Part shown: positions 13,028-18,069 of the stretch, piece by piece
Layout of the letters: every line of letters begins with the position of its first letter
How positions within the stretch are numbered: position 1 is the stretch's first letter
DNA from: an uncultured Clostridia bacterium
Lineage (GTDB): Bacteria > Bacillota > Clostridia > Oscillospirales > Butyricicoccaceae
Assembly: GCA_910586575.1 (NCBI GenBank)
Contig: CAJUJQ010000060.1
Span: forward strand, 1-18,069
Length of the DNA: 18,069 nucleotides
Direction: 5' to 3'
Notes under the pieces: model-generated
What the model was told of the DNA's origin: nothing
Seen by the model: only the letters and a program-made list of their open reading frames with translations
The model's database searches: none
Position numbers and translations under genes: made by a program

Positions 13028-13816
13028 ATGCTTGCGGATTACCATTTACATACAATTTTCAGCGACGATTCCGAAAACCCGATGGACAGCGCCGTCCGGC
13101 GCGCGATTGCGCTGGGGCTGGACGAGATCTGCTTCACCGAGCACATCGACTACGGCGTGAAAACCGACTTGAACTGCGATTGTGACGCTTACGGGGCCGA
13201 GCTGAACCGCTGCCGGGAACGGTACGCCGGGCAGATTACCATCCGGATGGGGATGGAGTTCGGGATGCAGACGCATACCATCCCCACCTTTCAGCAGACG
13301 TTTGACCGGTACCCGTTTGATTTCATCATCCTGTCGTGCCATCAGGTGGAGGACCGGGAGTTCTGGAAATATGAATTCCAGGAAGACAGGGCACAGGCGG
13401 AATATAACCGGCGTTATTATGAGGAGATTTTGAAGGTGATGCAGCAGTACCGGGATTACAGCGTATTGGGGCATCTGGATATGATCCGGCGCTACGATCC
13501 GGCGGGGGATTACCCCTTTGAGAAGGTGCGGGATCTGGTCGCGGAGATTCTACAAACAGTTATCGGGCAGGGAAAAGGCATCGAAGTGAATACGTCCTGT
13601 TATCGATACCGTCTGCCGGATTTGACGCCGGGGCGGGAAATCCTGCGATTGTACCGCGCGCTGGGCGGGGAAATCCTCACCATCGGTTCGGACGCGCATG
13701 ACAACGCGTGGATTGGCTGCCAGCTGCGGGAAACACAGGCGGCGCTGCGGGAAATGGGTTTCCGCGCGGTTTATACCTACGAAGGGATGCAGCCGACGGC
13801 GCACCCGCTCGTTTAA
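13028..13816 (+). CDS. PHP-domain phosphatase, histidinol-phosphatase (HisJ)-like, second copy
   Basis: A 262-residue protein with all PHP metal ligands: HLH at residues 6-8 (DYHLHTIFSDD), FTEHIDYG, RMGMEFGM, IILSCHQVED, VLGHLDMIRRYD, GKGIEVNTSCYRY and LTIGSDAHDNAWIG. It fits the HisJ family of histidinol-phosphate phosphatases, as does the protein encoded at 1815, but the two are clearly diverged, so this is not a recent duplication. The substrate is unproven. The IEVNTSCYRYRLPDLTPG segment is characteristic of this subgroup. The gene is monocistronic, with its own promoter and a strong AGGAGG site. Its stop overlaps the stop of the convergent VWA gene by 4 nt, and no terminator separates them. 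Confidence 0.87.
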   Translation: MLADYHLHTIFSDDSENPMDSAVRRAIALGLDEICFTEHIDYGVKTDLNCDCDAYGAELNRCRERYAGQITIRMGMEFGMQTHTIPTFQQTFDRYPFDFIILSCHQVEDREFWKYEFQEDRAQAEYNRRYYEEILKVMQQYRDYSVLGHLDMIRRYDPAGDYPFEKVRDLVAEILQTVIGQGKGIEVNTSCYRYRLPDLTPGREILRLYRALGGEILTIGSDAHDNAWIGCQLRETQAALREMGFRAVYTYEGMQPTAHPLV

Positions 13817-14460
13817 CGCCCCTTGCGGCGGGAGCGGAAATCCTCTTCCAGGTCCTTTTTCCAGTCGGCGGGAATCGGCGCGGCGGCGCGCACGCTGAAC
13901 ATGGTCTGGCTGACGGCCTCGTAGCAAAGCCCAGTGCCCCGGCTGTCGGCGTGGTAGTTGACCGCGCGGTCGGGCGCGATGCCGAGCTGGGCGGCGGTGC
14001 CGATGGCGTCGATATTCGCGCCCAGGAAGAGGAATTCCCAGCCAAAACGCTCCTTTTGGGTTTCGATCATCGCTTTGATATCCGGGAAACGGTATTCCTG
14101 GCTTGCGTTTTCGTGTCCGTCGGTGATGATGACGAAGAGCACCCTGCCGGCGCGCTCCTCCGGGCGGCTGTACCGCTGTACATTGATGATGTGGCTGATC
14201 GTCCTGCCGATTGCGTCGAGCAGGGCGGTCATGCCGCCGACCGCGTATTCCCCGGTGCTCATCGGCGGGACCTCGATCAGGCGGACCCGGTCGTGCAGCA
14301 TTTGATAGCTGTCGCTGAAGGTCACAGTCGTCACGCGGACCTCGCCGGGTTCGCGCCGCTGCTCGAGCAGCAGATGGTTATAGCCGCCGATGGTATCGTC
14401 TATCAGGTTCGCCATGGAGCCGCTGCGGTCCAAAATAAATACCACTTCGCTACTTTTCAT
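13813..14460 (-). CDS. Von Willebrand factor A (TerY-like) domain protein
   Basis: A 215-residue, apparently cytoplasmic protein made mostly of one VWA domain. The MIDAS metal site is complete: DRSGSM (Asp11, Ser13, Ser15), Thr78 in GGMTALLDAIG and Asp114 in VIITDGHENAS. FGWEFLFLGANIDAIGTAAQ and RAVNYHADSRGTG are typical of a common but uncharacterised Firmicute subgroup. VWA domains of this kind act as metal-dependent protein-binding modules; the TerY relatives occur in stress and chemical-damage modules. No signal peptide or membrane helix is seen. The gene follows the macro-domain gene by 82 nt on the same strand and is probably co-transcribed with it. Its ribosome-binding site (AGGAGG) is inside a perfect hairpin at 14468-14500. 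Its TAA shares bases with the convergent PHP stop. Confidence 0.87.
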   Translation of the reverse strand: MKSSEVVFILDRSGSMANLIDDTIGGYNHLLLEQRREPGEVRVTTVTFSDSYQMLHDRVRLIEVPPMSTGEYAVGGMTALLDAIGRTISHIINVQRYSRPEERAGRVLFVIITDGHENASQEYRFPDIKAMIETQKERFGWEFLFLGANIDAIGTAAQLGIAPDRAVNYHADSRGTGLCYEAVSQTMFSVRAAAPIPADWKKDLEEDFRSRRKGR

Positions 14461-14467
14461 GATAAAA

Positions 14468-14500
14468 ATCCTCCTGTTTTATTGTCTATAACAGGAGGAT
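14468..14500 (-). promoter_or_regulatory. Hairpin enclosing the VWA gene's ribosome-binding site
   Basis: On the minus strand ATCCTCCTGTT (14500-14490) pairs perfectly with AACAGGAGGAT (14478-14468) across an 11-nt loop. The descending arm contains the full AGGAGG of the VWA gene and is followed by TTTT then ATC-ATG. It could block ribosome binding, act as a weak intrinsic terminator inside the operon, or both. The pairing is exact. Its regulatory role is inferred. Confidence 0.6.
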
Positions 14501-14522
14501 ATCATATTTTAATGGGAAAGAG

Positions 14523-14539
14523 GTCGCCTGCCGGGCGAC
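14523..14539 (-). other. Small GC-rich hairpin after the macro-domain gene
   Basis: GTCGCC (14523-14528) pairs with GGCGAC (14534-14539) around a 5-nt loop, three nt downstream of the macro gene stop on the minus strand. The following sequence (CTCTTTCCC) is only pyrimidine-rich, so it is at best a weak or leaky terminator or a 3'-end processing stop between the macro and VWA genes. Confidence 0.35.
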
Positions 14540-14542
14540 ATT

Positions 14543-15526
14543 TTACGAGCCTGCCGGCTTCAGGTCGTAGGCGAACAGCGTTTGGTTGATTTCGTAAATA
14601 TCATAGCGCCCCTTCCGGATGAAATATTCAAAAATCACATCGGATTTGCTGCTGTGGGAGAGCGCGTAGCCCGCCCGCCGCAGCAGGTCCGCGGTTTCGT
14701 CCAGGTCGAGCCGGAGCGCGATGGCCAGCGCCAGCACGGTCTGTTTGCTGGGGGTATAGCCGGGCTTGCGCAGTTTGGAGAATAATTTGCGGTCGATGTT
14801 GGCATGCTTGTAAACCTCCACATCGGTCATGCCCTTTTCGTCGATCAGCCGCAGGAGCGCGGCGGAAAAAGGCTTGTCCAGATTGGAGAGCACGTCGTCC
14901 AGGCTGGAGAGCGTGTCCCTCATCGAGAAGGGGGCCGCCATCGCGGGCGCTTCGAAATACGGCTGTTCGGCGCGGGTGCGGCTGAACTGGTGGGTTTCGA
15001 CATAGTGGTTGTCGATGAAGGATTGCAGCTCCCCGAGCAGTTCCTTGCTCAGCAGGGCAGCGCCTCGGTCGAAAAGCACCAGGATAACCTCCATCTCATG
15101 GGTTTCCAGAAAGGCGCGGATGGTATCGACCGCGATGCGTAACGCTTCCCCCTTGGGGTATCCAAAGATACCCGCCGAAATCAGTGGGAAGGCAATCGAG
15201 GTGCAGCCGTTCTTTTCGGCAAGCAGCAGGCTGTTCCGATAACAGCTGCGGAGCTGCTCCGGCTCGTGCCGGCTGCCGCCCTGCCAGACGGGGCCTACGG
15301 TGTGGATGATATAGCGTGCGGGAAGCCGGAACCCTTTGGTAATGACCGCCTCGCCGGTCGGGCAGTGGCCGATGGCGCGGCAGGCGCGTTCCAGCTTGTC
15401 ATAGCCCGCCGCCGCGAAAATCGCGCCGCAGACACCGCCGCCGGGCGCAAGGCCGCTGTTGGCCGCGTTGACAATGGCGTCGGCTGGGACGGTCGTGATA
15501 TCGTTCCGGATGAATGTTAACGGCAT
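14543..15526 (-). CDS. Macro domain fused to a C-terminal helical (XRE-like) domain
   Basis: A 327-residue protein. Residues 1-165 form a macro domain: RNDITTVPADAIVNAANSG, APGGGVCGAIFAAAG (28-41), YIIHTVGP and IAFPLISAGIFGYPKGEAL. Macro domains bind ADP-ribose and some remove it from proteins. Here the position that is Asp in MacroD/YmdB-type hydrolases (GGGVDG) is Cys33, and the following His is Phe37, so hydrolysis is doubtful. Residues 218-320 are all-helical: LLRLIDEKGMTDVEVYKHAN, then LFSKLRKPGYTPSKQTVLAL and DETADLLRRAGYALS. This resembles an XRE-like helix-turn-helix with an extension. The gene starts 37 nt after mfd, with AAGGAG upstream, so it is probably in the mfd operon, and is followed by the VWA gene. 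Likely role: sensing ADP-ribose or a nucleotide signal in a damage or stress response; unproven. Confidence 0.87.
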   Translation of the reverse strand: MPLTFIRNDITTVPADAIVNAANSGLAPGGGVCGAIFAAAGYDKLERACRAIGHCPTGEAVITKGFRLPARYIIHTVGPVWQGGSRHEPEQLRSCYRNSLLLAEKNGCTSIAFPLISAGIFGYPKGEALRIAVDTIRAFLETHEMEVILVLFDRGAALLSKELLGELQSFIDNHYVETHQFSRTRAEQPYFEAPAMAAPFSMRDTLSSLDDVLSNLDKPFSAALLRLIDEKGMTDVEVYKHANIDRKLFSKLRKPGYTPSKQTVLALAIALRLDLDETADLLRRAGYALSHSSKSDVIFEYFIRKGRYDIYEINQTLFAYDLKPAGS

Positions 15527-15563
15527 AAAAGATAACTCCTTTATACAGGGGGGTGTTTGGGTG

Positions 15564-18069
15564 TCATTCGTCAGGCCGGACAGATTGCCGCGTGATTTGC
15601 AGGGAAGGGGCCTGCCCTCCCGTTTTCAAATCATGGCGGCTTTCACTCGCATCCGGTAAAAGCCCTTCTTCACGCGTATTGTAAGCGGTGATAAGCTGCT
15701 GTGCCATCCCCATTGCCGTTTCCCCGGATTTCAGTCGGAGCGATAAACAGGGGTTTGTTCCCATGCTCATGGTCAGGCGGTTGCGGAAGGGCTGCTTGCC
15801 GCAAAGCGCCGTCATGCGCTCGTAGTCCGGGTCGGCGAAGTTCAGCAGCAGCCGCCCGTCCTGCTGTTTGATTTCCATCACGCCAATGGCCGCCGCCTGC
15901 GACCGCAGCAGCGCAATGTCCAGCAGCGCGACCGCCTCCGGCGGCGGGTCCCCATAACGGTCGATCAGTTCGTCCAGGACATCGCTGCGCGTCGTGTCGC
16001 TACGGATGAGCGCAATGCGCCGGTACAGGTCGACCCGCTGCCCCGCGTCCGGGACGTAGCTTTCCGGCAGGTTTGCCGAGAGGGTCAGGTCCGCCGAGCA
16101 TTCCACGCGGCGCGGGATGGGTTCGCCCTTTTCTTCCAGGACAGCCTCTTCCAGCAGCTTGAGATATAGGTCATAGCCGACGCTCATCATGTGCCCGGAC
16201 TGCTCCGGCCCCAGGACATTGCCCGCGCCACGGATTTCCAGGTCGCGCATCGCAATTTTGAAGCCCGAACCGAATTCGGCGAATTCACGCACCGCGTTTA
16301 AGCGCTTCTGTGCGTCCTCGCTCAGCACCTTGCCGCGCCGGAAGGTCAGATAGGCCGACGCACGGCGGCTCGAACGTCCCACGCGCCCACGGATCTGGTG
16401 CAGCTGCGCCAGCCCCATATTATCCGCGTTTTCGATAATCAGGGTGTTGACGTTCGGGATGTCAATGCCGGTTTCAATAATGGTCGTGCAAACCAGGACA
16501 TCAATTTCACCGTCGGTCATTTCCTTCATGACGGAAGCCAGCTGCCGCTGTCCCATCTTGCCGTGGGCAACCCCGATGCGCGCGTCGGGCAGCTCCCCCT
16601 GGAGGTGCGCCGCGACCGAATCGATGCTTTCCACAATATTGTGCAGATAGAACACCTGCCCGCCGCGCGCAAGCTCACGGCGCATCGCGTCGAGCAGCAC
16701 CGGCTCGTTGTATTCGAGCACATAGGTCTGTACCGGGTGGCGGTTATGCGGCGGTTCCTCAATCGACGACATGTCCCGGATCCCCGACAACGCCATGTTC
16801 AGCGTGCGCGGGATGGGCGTCGCCGACAGCGTCAGCACGTCAACCTGTTTGCTCATCTGCTTCAGCTTCTCCTTGTGTGAGACGCCGAAGCGCTGCTCCT
16901 CGTCCACCACCAGCAGGCCGAGGTCGTGGAAACGCACCTTTTTGTTGAACAGCTTGTGCGTCCCGATGATAAGGTCGATCATGCCCGCGTTCAGCAGCTC
17001 GAAAATCTTCTTCTGCTCGGCAGCGGTCTTATAGCGCGACAGCAGCTCAATCCGGATAGGATATCCCCGGAAGCGTTCCTGTGAAGTCATATAATGCTGC
17101 CGCGCCAGTACGGTCGTCGGCGCAAGGATTGCCGCCTGTTTGCTCGCCAGCACGCATTTCATCACCGCCCGCAGCGCGACCTCGGTCTTGCCGAAGCCGA
17201 CGTCGCCGCACAGCAGCCGGTCCATCGGGCGGTCGGATTCCATATCCCGTTTGATTTCCTGCACGCAGCGCAGCTGGTCGTCGGTCTCCTCATAGGGGAA
17301 CGCCTGCTCGAATTCGCGCTGCCAGTCGTCGTCCGGCGGGAAGGCGTAGCCCTTCTGCCGCTCGCGCTCAGCGTACAGATGGATGAGTCCCGCCGCCAGG
17401 TCCTTGGCCGCCGCCTTGGCGCGGGAGCGCGCCTTTGTCCAGTCGGTGCCGCCCAGCTTGGTCAGGCGCACCTTTTCATGGTCGCCGCCGATATATTTCG
17501 AGATTAAGTCCAGGCTGGTTGCAGGCACGTACAGGAAGTCGGTGCCCGCAAAGGAAATCTTGATGAAATCGCGTTCCGCACCGTCTACCACCATGCGTTC
17601 CATGCCGATAAACCGCCCGATACCGTGCGATTCGTGTACCACAAGGTCGCCCGGCGTCAGGTCTGCGTAGCTCTTGACGCGGTCACGCCCGGAGCGCTTG
17701 CCGCGTGCCGAAGGCTTGTGCTTGGCGGCGCGCCCTTCGGTCAGGACGGTCAGCCCGAGTTCGGGGTATTCAAAGCCTGCGGAGAGATGGCCTTCCATAA
17801 TCGAGATGCGCCCCGGCGCGGGCAGTCTATCGGAAACGCGCGCCGGGAAACCAGCGCCCTCGAGTACCTCCAGCATATTTTTGCACCGCAGCGCCGAGCC
17901 GCAGATCACAACGACCGAGCGGTTTTCCTTCAGATAGCCGTCGATATCGGCGCACAGCGCGTCCAACGAACCGCCAAAGGCGTTCATCTGGTTTGCCGTG
18001 AAATTCAGCAGCGTTTTCGGCTCCAGCTGCGGGGTGGTGTTGAGGAAGGTGTCCAGCCGCACGAGCGGG
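15564..18069 (-). CDS. mfd: Transcription-repair coupling factor Mfd, 5' end outside the window
   Basis: The C-terminal 830-odd residues of Mfd; the frame runs open through the right edge, so roughly the first third (UvrB-like domains) is missing. Visible in order are an RNA-polymerase-interacting CarD-like domain (DLTPGDLVVHESHGIGRFIG, then AGTDFLYVPATSLDLISKYI), Walker A GDVGFGKTE, LVVDEEQRFGV with the DEEQ box, TLSATPIPRTL, IETGIDIPNVNTLIIENAD, and QIRGRVGRSSRRASAYLTF. The TRCF D7 domain near the end contains YVPDAGQRVDLYRRIA and LIDRYGDPP. Mfd is a DNA translocase that removes stalled RNA polymerase and recruits UvrA to damaged template strands. The GTG near 18062 is an internal Val codon, not the start. 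Downstream on the same strand are the macro and VWA genes. No terminator separates mfd from macro. Confidence 0.98.
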   Translation of the reverse strand, partial: PLVRLDTFLNTTPQLEPKTLLNFTANQMNAFGGSLDALCADIDGYLKENRSVVVICGSALRCKNMLEVLEGAGFPARVSDRLPAPGRISIMEGHLSAGFEYPELGLTVLTEGRAAKHKPSARGKRSGRDRVKSYADLTPGDLVVHESHGIGRFIGMERMVVDGAERDFIKISFAGTDFLYVPATSLDLISKYIGGDHEKVRLTKLGGTDWTKARSRAKAAAKDLAAGLIHLYAERERQKGYAFPPDDDWQREFEQAFPYEETDDQLRCVQEIKRDMESDRPMDRLLCGDVGFGKTEVALRAVMKCVLASKQAAILAPTTVLARQHYMTSQERFRGYPIRIELLSRYKTAAEQKKIFELLNAGMIDLIIGTHKLFNKKVRFHDLGLLVVDEEQRFGVSHKEKLKQMSKQVDVLTLSATPIPRTLNMALSGIRDMSSIEEPPHNRHPVQTYVLEYNEPVLLDAMRRELARGGQVFYLHNIVESIDSVAAHLQGELPDARIGVAHGKMGQRQLASVMKEMTDGEIDVLVCTTIIETGIDIPNVNTLIIENADNMGLAQLHQIRGRVGRSSRRASAYLTFRRGKVLSEDAQKRLNAVREFAEFGSGFKIAMRDLEIRGAGNVLGPEQSGHMMSVGYDLYLKLLEEAVLEEKGEPIPRRVECSADLTLSANLPESYVPDAGQRVDLYRRIALIRSDTTRSDVLDELIDRYGDPPPEAVALLDIALLRSQAAAIGVMEIKQQDGRLLLNFADPDYERMTALCGKQPFRNRLTMSMGTNPCLSLRLKSGETAMGMAQQLITAYNTREEGLLPDASESRHDLKTGGQAPSLQITRQSVRPDE

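Noticed and set aside
13708..14589. Plus-strand open frame of 293 codons across the VWA gene
   Set aside because: Antisense to a VWA protein with an intact MIDAS. It starts inside the PHP gene and has no ribosome-binding site.
1..18069. Mobile element, phage, CRISPR or tRNA content
   Set aside because: No transposase, integrase, regularly spaced repeats, terminal repeats or cloverleaf-like sequence was seen.

Overview
The window looks like chromosomal DNA from a moderately GC-rich Firmicute, probably a gut-type Clostridia (Oscillospiraceae/Ruminococcaceae-like). This is inferred from three things. Shine-Dalgarno sites are strong (AGGAGG). Promoters are SigA-like with TTGACA/TATAAT boxes or extended -10 TGn. 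The gene families (HisJ-type PHP proteins, WG-repeat proteins, copper-amine-oxidase-like stalk proteins, KCFDT-type ArsC/Spx proteins, macro-helical fusions, Mfd) are typical of that group. I see no tRNA, rRNA, CRISPR array, insertion sequence or phage gene.

Layout, left to right. (1) 154-2588, + strand: a small secreted protein of unknown function, a LacI-family repressor, and a PHP-domain histidinol-phosphatase-like enzyme. (2) 2801-3580, - strand: a HAD hydrolase. It converges on the PHP gene at a shared bidirectional terminator, and its SigA promoter has a perfect LacI-type palindrome over the predicted start site. (3) 3852-5708, +: a secreted WG-repeat protein with a probable DUF3298-like C-terminus. 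(4) 6004-8289, +: a large secreted protein with a stalk domain, three internal beta-rich repeats and an acidic C-terminal part, behind a strong extended -10 promoter. (5) 8450-12907, +: an ArsC/Spx-like protein, a secreted protein resembling glucuronyl C5-epimerases, an MBOAT O-acyltransferase and a membrane-anchored SGNH/AlgX-like protein. The last three look like a cassette that modifies an extracytoplasmic polysaccharide. (6) 13028-13816, +: a second PHP phosphatase. (7) 18069-13813, -: mfd (5' end beyond the window), a macro domain fused to a helical DNA-binding-like domain, and a von Willebrand A protein, probably one operon.

The most interesting items are the mfd/macro/VWA operon, the hairpin that buries the VWA gene's ribosome-binding site, the repressor-operator pair near the HAD gene, and the epimerase-like/MBOAT/SGNH set. 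None is proved by sequence alone. Functions named here come from motifs and remembered family features, not from database searches.
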